Positions 16,801-27,607 of a stretch of 64,000 bases of DNA are shown here, piece after piece. A program made the position numbers and the translations under genes. Numbering within the stretch: position 1 is the stretch's first letter; each line of letters opens with the position of its first letter. This DNA is from Brevibacillus choshinensis (GTDB lineage: Bacteria; Bacillota; Bacilli; Brevibacillales; Brevibacillaceae): positions 1,828,001 through 1,892,000 of the forward strand of contig NZ_CP069127.1 of NCBI RefSeq assembly GCF_016811915.1. Direction: 5' to 3'. The notes below the pieces were generated by a model. The model did not search any database and was not told the origin of the DNA. It was given only the letters and a program-made list of their open reading frames with translations.

Positions 16801-18210
16801 GTGAAACTGATATTACTATCGGGTGGTTCAGGAAAAAGGCTGTGGCCGCTCTCCAATGATGTCAGATCCAAGCAGTTTCTAAAAGTGCTCCACAATCCGC
16901 AGGGGGAACAAGAAGCGATGGTCCAGCGAGTCTGGAGGCAGCTGGCTGAGACGAATTGGCCTTCGCCTGTGTACATTTCCTCTAGCGATGCACATGTGGA
17001 TCTGATTCACAGTCAACTGGGGGAAGACGTTTCGCTCATCATCGAACCAGAGAAGCGAGATACGTTCCCCGCTATCTCCTTAGCTGCTTCCTTTTTGCAT
17101 ACATGCGAAGGCGCCAGCCTTGATGAGATAGTCATCATCATGCCAGTGGATGCGTACGTGGAGCTGTCTTTTATGGAAAAAATGAAGGAGCTGGAGAATG
17201 TACTGCGTCTATCAGGAGCAGACCTAGCATTGATCGGGGTTACCCCTACCTACCCTTCTACCAAGTACGGCTACATTGTCCCTCGCAAAGCAAAGGAAGA
17301 GCGCAAGGAAAGCCCGCTTTACTACGAAGTGCACTCCTTCAAGGAAAAACCGTCAACAGAGAAGGCCAAAGATTTGCTCGAACGGCAGGCATTCTGGAAC
17401 TGCGGGGTGTTTGCTTTCCGGCTCGGTTATCTGATACGGGAGCTAGCCGAAAAAAATTGGCCGACGGATTATCACGTGCTTTTGCAGCAATACGGAAAGC
17501 TTCCCAAAATCAGCTTTGATTACGAGATCGTAGAGAAAGCAGAAAAGGTAGTAGTCGTTCCCTATTCTGAGAACTGGAAGGACTTGGGCACGTGGAACAC
17601 ATTAACCGAAGAAATGAACGTGGAAGCAGTCGGGCGAGTGCACCTCGATGAAAGCTGCTCCAACACGCATGTTTTGAGCGAGCTGGACATTCCTGTCGTC
17701 ACGATCGGTCTCGCGAATACGGTAGTCGCAGCCAGTCCGGACGGGATTCTCGTAGCCGCAAAAGAAAAGAGTCATCTGGTCAAGGATATCGCAATGGACT
17801 GGAATCACCGACCGATGTATGAAGAAAAGCGATGGGGCTGGTATCACGTCCTCCACTTCCAAAAAACGGAAGAAAAGGGAGAAGTGCTCACGAAGCGTCT
17901 GCACATTCATGCGGGGAAAAATCTCAGCTACCAATACCATCACAAGCGCAGCGAGGTATGGATGGTCGTCAGCGGAGAGGGAGAATTCATTCTCGATGAT
18001 CAGCTGCGATTCGTGGGACCCGGCGATGTTTTGGAAATTCCCGTGGGGGCCAAGCACTCCATCCGAGCCTTGAAAGATTTGGAATTCATCGAGGTGCAGA
18101 TGGGAAGTCAGCTCATCGAAGAGGATATCGTTCGACTCGGGATGACTTGGCGGGAAATCATAGAGCAAGTTGCGAATCCGTACCAGCCAAAACGTGATGC
18201 CCATGATTGA
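16801..18210 (+). CDS. manC: Mannose-1-phosphate guanylyltransferase / mannose-6-phosphate isomerase (type II)
   Basis: 469 residues, bifunctional. The N-terminal nucleotidyltransferase part starts LLSGGSGKRLWPLS and carries FKEKP and WNCGVFAF; it makes GDP-mannose from mannose-1-phosphate and GTP. The C-terminal cupin (about 345-450; WGWYHVLHF, HAGKNLSYQYHHKR, GPGDVLEIP) is the phosphomannose isomerase part. GTG 16801 follows GAGGTGG. It heads a manC-rfbG-rfbF-fkbM-reductase operon, so GDP-mannose and a CDP-sugar are made from one transcript. GDP-mannose feeds the Gmd, Fcl and Rmd-like enzymes encoded further on. Confidence 0.92.
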   Translation: MKLILLSGGSGKRLWPLSNDVRSKQFLKVLHNPQGEQEAMVQRVWRQLAETNWPSPVYISSSDAHVDLIHSQLGEDVSLIIEPEKRDTFPAISLAASFLHTCEGASLDEIVIIMPVDAYVELSFMEKMKELENVLRLSGADLALIGVTPTYPSTKYGYIVPRKAKEERKESPLYYEVHSFKEKPSTEKAKDLLERQAFWNCGVFAFRLGYLIRELAEKNWPTDYHVLLQQYGKLPKISFDYEIVEKAEKVVVVPYSENWKDLGTWNTLTEEMNVEAVGRVHLDESCSNTHVLSELDIPVVTIGLANTVVAASPDGILVAAKEKSHLVKDIAMDWNHRPMYEEKRWGWYHVLHFQKTEEKGEVLTKRLHIHAGKNLSYQYHHKRSEVWMVVSGEGEFILDDQLRFVGPGDVLEIPVGAKHSIRALKDLEFIEVQMGSQLIEEDIVRLGMTWREIIEQVANPYQPKRDAHD

Positions 18211-19294
18211 TGCGAGCTTTTGGAAAAACAAAAAAGTGCTGATCACAGGGCACACAGGGTTTAAAGGATCGTGGCTGTGCCTGTGGCTTCATGCACTGGG
18301 AGCAAATGTCACAGGATTTTCATTAGCGCCTCCGACGACACCTAGCCTTTTTGAATGCGCTGGCGTCGAGAAGCTCGTGCATTCCATCATCGGTGACGTC
18401 CGCTCGCAGGAACGGGTGCAAGAGGCGATTTTTCAAGCGAGACCGGATATCGTCATCCACATGGCGGCTCAGCCACTCGTGAGGTATTCGTATGCACATC
18501 CCGTGGAGACTTTTTCGGTGAATGTGCTGGGAACCGTCCACGTATTGGAGGCCGTGCGCGAAGCCGTCGACAGCGGGATTGCGATCCGGGCAGTGATCAA
18601 CGTAACGACGGATAAATGCTATGAGAACAAGGAATGGAGCTGGGGGTACCGGGAGAATGATCGGCTTGGGGGTTTTGACCCTTATTCGAACAGCAAAGCG
18701 TGCAGCGAGTTGGTGACCATGAGCTACCGCCATTCTTTTTTTCCTGCCGGCTCCTACACAAGTCACCGGGTAGCACTCGCCTCAGCCAGGGCGGGCAATG
18801 TCATCGGAGGCGGAGATTGGGCGCAGGATCGGTTAATCCCTGATTGCATTCGAGCCATAAAAGAAGGCCGGAAAATCAAGATTCGCAATCCAGGTGCAAT
18901 CCGACCCTGGCAGCATGTGCTGGAGCCGCTCCGAGGCTATCTGATGCTCGCCCAAAAAATGTGGGAGGAAGGCAGTGCGTTTGCACAGAGCTGGAACTTC
19001 GGCCCAGAGGATGGCGATGCAAAGCCGGTCGAATGGTTGGTTGAAAAGCTGTGCGCAAGCTGGGGAGAAAGTCCAGGCTGCGAGAGGGACACGGATTCCA
19101 CCTGGCATGAAGCCCATTACTTGAAGCTGGATTGTTCGCTGGCCAAAAGCCTGCTGGGATGGAAGCCTCTATGGTCGATCGAGCAGGCACTAGACAGGGT
19201 CGTGGAGTGGAATCAGGCGTACCTGCGGGGAGCGGATATGCGGGCGGTTAGCCTCACCCAAATCGAGCGGTTCATGCGAGAGGCAGCCGGGTAA
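18203..19294 (+). CDS. rfbG: CDP-glucose 4,6-dehydratase
   Basis: SDR-family enzyme of 363 aa that converts CDP-glucose to CDP-4-keto-6-deoxyglucose. It opens MIDASFWKNKKVLITGHTGF, close to RfbG/DdhB proteins, with the NAD motif TGHTGFKGSW, the HMAAQPLVRYSY segment, TTDKCYENKEW and the catalytic Y-x3-K in YSNSKACSE. ATG 18203 overlaps manC by 8 nt; two other in-frame starts lie just upstream. It is followed by the cytidylyltransferase that supplies its substrate. Confidence 0.92.
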   Translation: MIDASFWKNKKVLITGHTGFKGSWLCLWLHALGANVTGFSLAPPTTPSLFECAGVEKLVHSIIGDVRSQERVQEAIFQARPDIVIHMAAQPLVRYSYAHPVETFSVNVLGTVHVLEAVREAVDSGIAIRAVINVTTDKCYENKEWSWGYRENDRLGGFDPYSNSKACSELVTMSYRHSFFPAGSYTSHRVALASARAGNVIGGGDWAQDRLIPDCIRAIKEGRKIKIRNPGAIRPWQHVLEPLRGYLMLAQKMWEEGSAFAQSWNFGPEDGDAKPVEWLVEKLCASWGESPGCERDTDSTWHEAHYLKLDCSLAKSLLGWKPLWSIEQALDRVVEWNQAYLRGADMRAVSLTQIERFMREAAG

Positions 19295-19324
19295 CGGCGG
19301 AGACAAGGAAGGAGTGAAGGACGA

Positions 19325-20101
19325 ATGAAGGTGGTCATACTTGCCGGAGGGTATGGCACGAGAATCGGGGAGGAGACCCACATCAGGCCAAAGCCCCTGA
19401 TCGAGATCGGCGACAGGCCGATCATCTGTCACATCATGTCCCACTACTCGAGGTACGGCTACAATGATTTCATTATTTGCCTGGGATACAAGGGGTACAT
19501 GATCAAAGAGTACTTTGCCCATTACTTTCTCCACCACTCCGATGTGACGTTCGATTTTCGCCATGACAACCAGGTTCTCTATCACCATCATACGACTGAG
19601 CCTTGGAAAGTGACCTTGATCGATACGGGGAAAGATACGGCAACTGGAGGCAGGGTCAAACAAATCCAAAAGTACATCGGGAACGAACCGTTCATGCTCA
19701 CATACGGGGATGGCGTCTCCAATGTGAACATAGAGAAACTGGTGGAGTTTCACCGAAGCCATAAAAAGCTGGCGACTATCACTTCGACGCAGCCCCCGGG
19801 CAGGTTCGGGGCGCTCGAAATGACAGGTGATGGCGCAGTGACGGGTTTTCACGAGAAGCCGAGAGGAGACGGGGGCTGGATCAACGCTGGCTTCTTTGTG
19901 CTGGAGCCAGGCGTGTTTGATTACATTTCAGGCAATGACACCGTACTGGAGAAGGAGCCGCTGGAAGGGCTGGCTCGGTCCTCGCAGCTGATGGCCTACA
20001 AGCATACCGGATTCTGGCACCCGATGGACACTTTGCGGGACAAAAATTACCTGGAAGAGCTGTGGAAATCCGGTAAGGCCGAGTGGAAGCACGGATCGTA
20101 A
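19325..20101 (+). CDS. rfbF: Glucose-1-phosphate cytidylyltransferase
   Basis: 258 residues; makes CDP-glucose from glucose-1-phosphate and CTP. The nucleotidyltransferase signature is KVVILAGGYGTRIGEET with RPKPLIEIGDRPI, then FIICLGYKGYMIKEYF and the DGVSNVN metal site. Length and order match RfbF/DdhA. The start is preceded by AAGGAAGGAG. It lies 30 nt after rfbG in the same operon, in the reverse of the reaction order. Confidence 0.93.
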   Translation: MKVVILAGGYGTRIGEETHIRPKPLIEIGDRPIICHIMSHYSRYGYNDFIICLGYKGYMIKEYFAHYFLHHSDVTFDFRHDNQVLYHHHTTEPWKVTLIDTGKDTATGGRVKQIQKYIGNEPFMLTYGDGVSNVNIEKLVEFHRSHKKLATITSTQPPGRFGALEMTGDGAVTGFHEKPRGDGGWINAGFFVLEPGVFDYISGNDTVLEKEPLEGLARSSQLMAYKHTGFWHPMDTLRDKNYLEELWKSGKAEWKHGS

Positions 20102-20134
20102 CGCATACAGGCATATTGAGGGGGGAATGCTGCG

Positions 20135-20722
20135 GTGTTGAACGAAAACAGCGAGGAATTGTTTGCTTCCATTCGTCCGGGGGATATCGCGATCGACTGC
20201 GGAGCAAACGTGGGAGAAGTCACGCAGAAGCTGGCGGATAAGGGAGCGTTTGTCTTTGCCTTTGAGCCGAATCCGTTTGTATATCAGACCTTGTGGGAGC
20301 GATTCAAGGGCTACCCCAATGTGGTATGCATCAACAAAGGGGTCTGGCATGAAAATTATCAGCTGCGCCTCTACTTGCATCAAAATTACCAGCTCGATCC
20401 TGTGGGGTCAGCGTATGCGTCCTCCATTCTGGCGCAGCATCCCGTCACGGACACAAGCAAATTTGTCGTTGCGGAGATCATTGACCTGACGCAATTTATC
20501 GACAGCTTGAATCGCGATATCAAGCTGGTCAAGATCGATATCGAAGGTGCCGAATTCGAGCTGCTGGAGAAAATGGTGGCCAAGGGGCAGCACCTCCGGA
20601 TCGAGAAAATCGTCGTGGAAAATCATGAATGGCTGATCGAGCATCTCAGGCCGATCGCAGCCAATTTCCGCAAGCTTATGGCAGAGCAGCAGATTCACAA
20701 TATCGACCTGAACTGGGTGTAA
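20135..20722 (+). CDS. FkbM-family methyltransferase
   Basis: 195 residues. SAM-binding motif I is AIDCGANVGEVTQKL; further motifs are FAFEPNPFVYQTL, the FkbM signature VKIDIEGAEFELLEKM and IVVENHEW. FkbM-type enzymes O-methylate sugars or polyketides. GTG 20135 lies behind GGGGGGAATG. Placed between the CDP-sugar genes and a reductase gene, it may methylate the same sugar or the finished glycan; this is inference. Confidence 0.85.
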   Translation: MLNENSEELFASIRPGDIAIDCGANVGEVTQKLADKGAFVFAFEPNPFVYQTLWERFKGYPNVVCINKGVWHENYQLRLYLHQNYQLDPVGSAYASSILAQHPVTDTSKFVVAEIIDLTQFIDSLNRDIKLVKIDIEGAEFELLEKMVAKGQHLRIEKIVVENHEWLIEHLRPIAANFRKLMAEQQIHNIDLNWV

Positions 20723-20725
20723 ACC

Positions 20726-21619
20726 GTGATCGTGCTCATGACAGGAGCGACAGGTTTCTTGGGGAGTCATCTTGCCAAGGCGCTGCTGTGGGACGGTCAC
20801 AAAGTCGTGATCCTGAAGAGGAGCAGCTCCGACTGCTCGCGGATTTCCGAGATATTGCCGCAGCTCCATACATGCGATGTGGACAACGACACATGGATAG
20901 AGCAGCTCGAGGCATACGGAGCCTTCGATGCGATCATTCACACGGCAACGAGTTACGGCCGCCAGGGCGAGAGCTTCGCCGAGCTGGTCCAAGCGAATGT
21001 GGTGTTTCCGTTGCGGCTTCTTGAGTTGGCGCCTCGTCTTGGGGTCTCCCTATTCCTGAATACCGACACTTTTTCTCGTGCTCCTTCCGTGCTCCCCTCC
21101 CATCTGTCAGGCTACAATCTCACCAAGAAGCAGTTTCTCGATTGGGGAAAGATGCTGGCGCAATCGTCTCCTCTACGTTTTCGCAACATGCGTCTGGAGC
21201 ATGTGTACGGTCCCTTTGACAGAGAGAACAAATTTGTTCCGTTCGTCATCCGAAGCTGTCTTCGTCAGGATGGAGAGCTCGCGCTTACAGCTGGGGAGCA
21301 AAGACGTGATTTTATTTACGTGGATGATGTGGTCTCGGCTTTTCGGACTGTGCTGACAAGAACGGTTGACGAAGAACCTTTTGCAGAGTATGAGGTAGGG
21401 ACCGGGGTGGCGACCTCCGTCCGTGATTTCGTCATGCTGGTTCACAAGCAGACAGCATCCCGAACGAAGCTGTGCTTTGGAGCGCTTCCTTACGCTGACC
21501 ATGAAATCATGCTGTCCCAGGCGAGTACGTCCCCTTTGGAGAAGCTGGGCTGGTCCCCACAGGTGGGGCTAGCGGAAGGAATCCGCAAGATCATGGAGCA
21601 GGAAAAAACGAGCCGGTAG
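20726..21619 (+). CDS. NAD(P)-dependent sugar reductase, CDP-abequose synthase-like
   Basis: 297-residue SDR protein: MTGATGFLGSHLAKAL at the N-terminus, YNLTKKQF as the Y-x3-K site. The stretch NMRLEHVYGPFDRENKFVP, then TAGEQRRDFIYVDDVVSAF and YEVGTG, matches my memory of Salmonella RfbJ better than any other SDR, so I call it a CDP-4-keto-hexose 4-reductase. RfbJ normally acts after RfbH (3-dehydration), which is absent here, so the product could be a CDP-6-deoxyhexose such as CDP-D-fucose. GTG 20726 begins 3 nt after the fkbM stop. It is the last gene of the operon. Confidence 0.75.
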   Translation: MIVLMTGATGFLGSHLAKALLWDGHKVVILKRSSSDCSRISEILPQLHTCDVDNDTWIEQLEAYGAFDAIIHTATSYGRQGESFAELVQANVVFPLRLLELAPRLGVSLFLNTDTFSRAPSVLPSHLSGYNLTKKQFLDWGKMLAQSSPLRFRNMRLEHVYGPFDRENKFVPFVIRSCLRQDGELALTAGEQRRDFIYVDDVVSAFRTVLTRTVDEEPFAEYEVGTGVATSVRDFVMLVHKQTASRTKLCFGALPYADHEIMLSQASTSPLEKLGWSPQVGLAEGIRKIMEQEKTSR

Positions 21620-21648
21620 GAGAGAAGCGCTCTTTACCGGCTTTTTCC
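21611..21648 (+). terminator. Intrinsic terminator of the manC operon
   Basis: AGCCGGTA (21611-21618) pairs with TACCGGCT (21635-21642), followed by TTTTT. The stem includes the stop codon of the reductase gene. Confidence 0.8.
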
Positions 21649-21674
21649 TTTTGCGCGCGGGTATGCAACAAATA

Positions 21675-21701
21675 AAAAAGCACAGCCCAAAAGAGGCCAT
21701 G
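21675..21701 (-). terminator. Intrinsic terminator of the minus-strand operon
   Basis: CATGGCC pairs with GGCTGTG (two G-U pairs) on the minus strand, followed by six T. Confidence 0.6.
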
Positions 21702-21712
21702 CGGTGTCACGT

Positions 21713-23152
21713 TCAGACGAGAAATGTTTTGTTGGTGCAAAACAAGTCAGCGTGGAAAGGCTTCATTTCATCCAGCAGCTGATTGTAGTTGTTGATTTTC
21801 ACAATCGTGTCGTCTCTTTTCAAAATGTAGATGTGCGAAAACAGTTTTTCCAACAGGACGTACAGAACCAGCGGGTGCCGGTTGAAATTGTCTTGTATGC
21901 TTTCGGGGTTAAACTCAATGATCAAGTCGGGATTCCATTTTCGAAGCGTGTTCAAGGCGCTTTCCAAGACGGTGTATTCAGAGCCCTCCACGTCCAGTTT
22001 AATCAAGTCGACGCGAGGGATCAGGTTTTGATCCATCCAGTCGTCCAGACGCACGCAGCTGATATGCTGGTTGGACCGGGCAGCCATATTCGTATCTTGG
22101 GGAATGAAGGACCAGCCGCCCCCGCGGGCATCCTCGTGGAAGTGGATGGTTCCATTCCGGTCGAACACCCCGAGATGGAGAGGCTCGATATTGTTGATCT
22201 GGTTTTCTGCGATGTTCTTCACCAAATACGCATAATTGATGTCGGATGGTTCAAATGCGTATACCTTTCCTTCACGTGCCAAATAGCTGAGCGCGAGTGA
22301 AATGGTCCCGATGTTCGCGCCAATATCCAGGCAGATGAAATCAGGCTGGACGATATTTTTCAGTGGGTGAAGAACGTAATGCTCGTAATACCCTTTTTCC
22401 GTTTCGATGAAGTGCAGGACACTTTGGTCTGATTCGCTTCCATAAACGGTAAATGACTTCTCGTCAAAGGGCAGGAGAAATTCTACTTTTTTCAAAGAGC
22501 TTGCCGCTCCTTCCGCAGGTTTGCAAATGCGGATGATGTCGTTCATCACATGGAACGACATGTCGGGGCGCAGCTGATGAACAAATTCTTTCAGCTGTGC
22601 AATGGTCGGATAGTCCTTCAGGAAGGAATTCGGGCCGATAAAGCACCGTGCATCATCGATGAGGATGACATGATTGTCAACAGGGTGCCGCAGGATCGCT
22701 TGCAGCTCCTGCAGGATGGGGGTATCGACATCTCCACGCGCTGATTCGGGCGACAGCGGAACGTAGTGCCCATCCAACCAAAAAAGGCAAGGCTCCGTTA
22801 TGGATTCCAACATACTCGGCAATACACGTCCGCTGTCTCCTTGGAGAATGGTGATTTGGGCATCAGAAGCGAAGCGGTTTTTGGCAGCCTGGTACAGCTT
22901 CGGATCCAGCTCGATCGAGGTCAGCTTGTCAAATGAGGGCTTCATCCGGTGGACCATATCTCCCTTGAATGTCCCGGTCTCGATAAAATGGCGTACGTTG
23001 CGACCTTTGGCGTAAAACTGAATCGTCGATGCTTTCAGCTGCACGGTGGACATCTCATGCATCCAGAAGTCCCAGGTCTCCTGATCAGTCAGTGCATAGG
23101 GCACTTTCAGCTCCGATCTCCACGACTTCACAATCTCTTTCATCCGTGACAT
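21713..23152 (-). CDS. Two-domain methyltransferase (N-terminal MT plus C-terminal FkbM)
   Basis: 479 residues. The N-terminal half looks like a class I methyltransferase (HFIETGTFKGDMVHRM, LTSIELDPKLYQAA, ITILQGDSG, CLFWLDGHY, HVILIDDARCF). The C-terminal half is a complete FkbM domain (FICLDIGANIGTISLAL, VYAFEPSDINYAYL, VDLIKLDVEGSEYTVLE, LIIEFNPES). The fusion suggests two methylations of one glycan. ATG 23152 follows AAAGGAGGAGG, which rules out the longer upstream frame. It is the last gene of the minus-strand operon that starts at 27478. Confidence 0.85.
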   Translation of the reverse strand: MSRMKEIVKSWRSELKVPYALTDQETWDFWMHEMSTVQLKASTIQFYAKGRNVRHFIETGTFKGDMVHRMKPSFDKLTSIELDPKLYQAAKNRFASDAQITILQGDSGRVLPSMLESITEPCLFWLDGHYVPLSPESARGDVDTPILQELQAILRHPVDNHVILIDDARCFIGPNSFLKDYPTIAQLKEFVHQLRPDMSFHVMNDIIRICKPAEGAASSLKKVEFLLPFDEKSFTVYGSESDQSVLHFIETEKGYYEHYVLHPLKNIVQPDFICLDIGANIGTISLALSYLAREGKVYAFEPSDINYAYLVKNIAENQINNIEPLHLGVFDRNGTIHFHEDARGGGWSFIPQDTNMAARSNQHISCVRLDDWMDQNLIPRVDLIKLDVEGSEYTVLESALNTLRKWNPDLIIEFNPESIQDNFNRHPLVLYVLLEKLFSHIYILKRDDTIVKINNYNQLLDEMKPFHADLFCTNKTFLV

Positions 23153-23175
23153 GGTAGATCCTCCTCCTTTCAAAG

Positions 23176-25262
<2,087 letters not shown>

Positions 25263-26495
25263 TCAGTAGTGTAATGGGGTTGGCCTGCGGTTATTGACCC
25301 AATTCTGAATGTGGGCAGGGCCTTTGGTGAACTCTTCGTAAAAATCGTATTCCTCGGAAGATAGAGGGATGATCTCCAGTGCGTGATAGCTGACCGATCG
25401 AGAGCTTCCGTCCGGTTGGGAGAGCAGTGTCTGCCGATTGCAGATGATGCTCACGTCACAGCAGGGACCGCTTGAATGGAGAGGAATGGCAATATCAAAT
25501 ATGGGCTGGGTCACTTTGAAGCTGTGCGCGAGGGCGCCATTTACCATGACGTGAAAATGCAGCAGAGGGTCCATCATGGTGTTGCGGCCCTTGAGGAGCA
25601 ACGCCTGCATGGGAAGGGTTGGCGAAATCTGGATCGACAGGCGCAAATACTGGGGAGCCCATAGGTCCGCGTAACGATTGGAAGTGAGCAGCTGCGGTCC
25701 TTTGCCAAAGGCATGATAATGCTTGAGCTTGTTCAGGAACCAGTGGGCTCCCTTGTGGTAGTGATGGGTGGTGTAGTGGTAGAGCCATTCATTTGAGACC
25801 GTCCCGTAATGCTTGACACTCGTTTTCAAGATTTCCGAAAAGCCCGGTTCCAGCTCATTGACAACCGTTTTGCAGGCTGCGTATAACCGGGAATTCGCCA
25901 AAAACTCCGGTACCCAACCGATGGGGTAATGCAGCGAAATCCGATTCCATAAATCGTAATCCATGCACCAGTCATGTTCCTCATCTACACCGCCTACACT
26001 CTCGAACGCATGCTTCCGCAGAAATGCTGTGGGCTGGCAAATGAGATTTAGATGAAACAGCTTTTTCCGATCGAATTCCATCCACACATAGGGATATTTG
26101 ACTTTGTTGTTTTCGTCGATGTGCATGCCCTTGCCGTACACGACTCCCCAATCGGGATGAGCGAGGAGTGCCGCTACCGCTTTTGTGACGGCTCCGGGAT
26201 AATAGGTGTCATCCGAATTGAGCCAGCCGATGATTTCTCCCCGCGCCATCTTCAGTCCTTTGTTGATGGCATGAGATTGACCTCGATCGGGTTCGGAAAC
26301 ATAGCGAAAACGATCACCCAGATGGCTGTACTGCTGCAAAATAGCGACGGTGCCGTCATTGGAGCCACCGTCTACGACGATATGCTCAATGTGGGGATAA
26401 TCCTGCATCAAAATGCTGTCGATGGTCTGCTTGATGAAGGCGGCTTGGTTGTAGGAAGGCGTGATGATGCTGACGAGCGGCAAAGACTGAGTCAT
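25263..26495 (-). CDS. Family 2 glycosyltransferase with C-terminal beta domain (paralogue)
   Basis: 410 residues, paralogous along its whole length to the 13346-14530 product: LVSIITPSYNQAAF, HIVVDGGSNDGT, GQSHAINKGLKMARGEIIGWLNSDD, WCMDYDLWNRI, then a C-terminal beta-rich region with WAPQYLRLSIQISP and MVNGALAHSF. It is cytoplasmic and lacks membrane spans. Its ATG overlaps the stop of the Rmd-like gene (ATGA) and follows GGAGGTGAT. The shared C-terminal domain may bind the acceptor glycan; that is a guess. Confidence 0.87.
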   Translation of the reverse strand: MTQSLPLVSIITPSYNQAAFIKQTIDSILMQDYPHIEHIVVDGGSNDGTVAILQQYSHLGDRFRYVSEPDRGQSHAINKGLKMARGEIIGWLNSDDTYYPGAVTKAVAALLAHPDWGVVYGKGMHIDENNKVKYPYVWMEFDRKKLFHLNLICQPTAFLRKHAFESVGGVDEEHDWCMDYDLWNRISLHYPIGWVPEFLANSRLYAACKTVVNELEPGFSEILKTSVKHYGTVSNEWLYHYTTHHYHKGAHWFLNKLKHYHAFGKGPQLLTSNRYADLWAPQYLRLSIQISPTLPMQALLLKGRNTMMDPLLHFHVMVNGALAHSFKVTQPIFDIAIPLHSSGPCCDVSIICNRQTLLSQPDGSSRSVSYHALEIIPLSSEEYDFYEEFTKGPAHIQNWVNNRRPTPLHY

Positions 26496-27478
26496 CCTCG
26501 ATCACCTCCCGCAAGTTTTTGCTGCTGAATCACGCCGCGCCAGTAATTCAGCAGATCCTCCATCGACTGCTCGAACGATATTTCCGGAGCCCATCCTGTA
26601 ACGGAACGGAAAAGGGAGGAATCGCCGAGCACGATATCCACATCAGATGGACGGAGACGTTTTTGATCTACGTGAATATCTACATGGACATTCGCTTTGG
26701 ACAGCAGGGTTTGCAGCATCTCTTCGATCGTAATGCTCGTGCCGGAAGAGATGTTGTAGACTTCACCAGGTACTCCCGATTCGAGGGACAGCCAGTACGC
26801 CCGGACGATATCGCGCACGTCCGTAAAATCACGGATGGCAGAGAGATTCCCGACATAGACGTTTGGAGACTGCAAGCCTTCTTCAATCAAAGCGATTTGC
26901 TTGGCAAAATTGGAGGTCACGTAACACTCTTCTCTGCGCGGGCCCGTGTGATGGAAGGCGCGCGTTCGCACTATATTCAGCCCGTAGCTTTGGTGGTATT
27001 GATAGCCGAGGAAGTCTTGGGCTATTTTGCTGACGGCGTACGGATTGAGCGGGCGAAAAGGATTGCTTTCCTTGATCGGCGTCTCATTTGGATAAACCAT
27101 TCCGTATTCCTCACTGGAGCATGCAATCTGTATCTTGCAGTCCACTTCCAAGTGACGGACGGCCTCGAGCATGTTCAGCTGCCCTACCAGGTTGTTCACC
27201 AAAGTGTCTGCAGGAGAATGCAAAGAGGTAGGGACGAAGCTCTGTGCGGCGAGGTGGAAGATCAGGTCGGGCTGGGTCTGCCGAATAAGTCGATTCACGG
27301 ATTCTGCATCCGTCAGTTCACAATTCACGAGCTGCGCGTTCTGCAATAGCGTCCCGAGCGACTCCAAACGGCCAGGCGAGCGAAAGGTTCCGATCACTTC
27401 GACATCACCGCGCGATAGGAGATACTCAGCCAGGTGACTTCCGGCAAATCCGCTTATTCCGGTAATCAGAGCCTTCAT
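26492..27478 (-). CDS. rmd: GDP-4-keto-6-deoxymannose reductase (Rmd-like) SDR
   Basis: 328-residue SDR. NAD(P) motif LITGISGFAGSHLAEYL, then HLAAQSFVPTSLHSP, SSEEYG, Y-x3-K in NPYAVSKIAQDF, TGPRREE, and the C-terminal RPSDVDIVLGDSSLF with TGWAPEI. These match GDP-6-deoxy-D-mannose reductases and Gmd-family proteins; since a full Gmd is at 31329, I favour the reductase that makes GDP-D-rhamnose. A UDP-sugar epimerase is the alternative. ATG 27478 follows GGAGG at 10 nt. It heads the five-gene minus-strand operon and carries a mother-cell-type -10. Confidence 0.75.
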   Translation of the reverse strand: MKALITGISGFAGSHLAEYLLSRGDVEVIGTFRSPGRLESLGTLLQNAQLVNCELTDAESVNRLIRQTQPDLIFHLAAQSFVPTSLHSPADTLVNNLVGQLNMLEAVRHLEVDCKIQIACSSEEYGMVYPNETPIKESNPFRPLNPYAVSKIAQDFLGYQYHQSYGLNIVRTRAFHHTGPRREECYVTSNFAKQIALIEEGLQSPNVYVGNLSAIRDFTDVRDIVRAYWLSLESGVPGEVYNISSGTSITIEEMLQTLLSKANVHVDIHVDQKRLRPSDVDIVLGDSSLFRSVTGWAPEISFEQSMEDLLNYWRGVIQQQKLAGGDRG

Positions 27479-27533
27479 GGGGAGAAAACCTCCTACAGGA
27501 ACAAAGATCGTCATCGGATGGCAAACAGCTTAA

Positions 27534-27542
27534 CATAGTATG
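27534..27542 (-). promoter_or_regulatory. Mother-cell sigma-K/E-like -10 element
   Basis: CATACTATG on the minus strand, 64 nt from ATG 27478. A second candidate just upstream (CATATCCAT) has AC at N17. Confidence 0.4.
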
Positions 27543-27607
27543 GATATGAGCCAGTACGAGAGGACGTCACGGCAGTTGCCTCCCACTGGGTCCCGAATGG
27601 CAGATCT

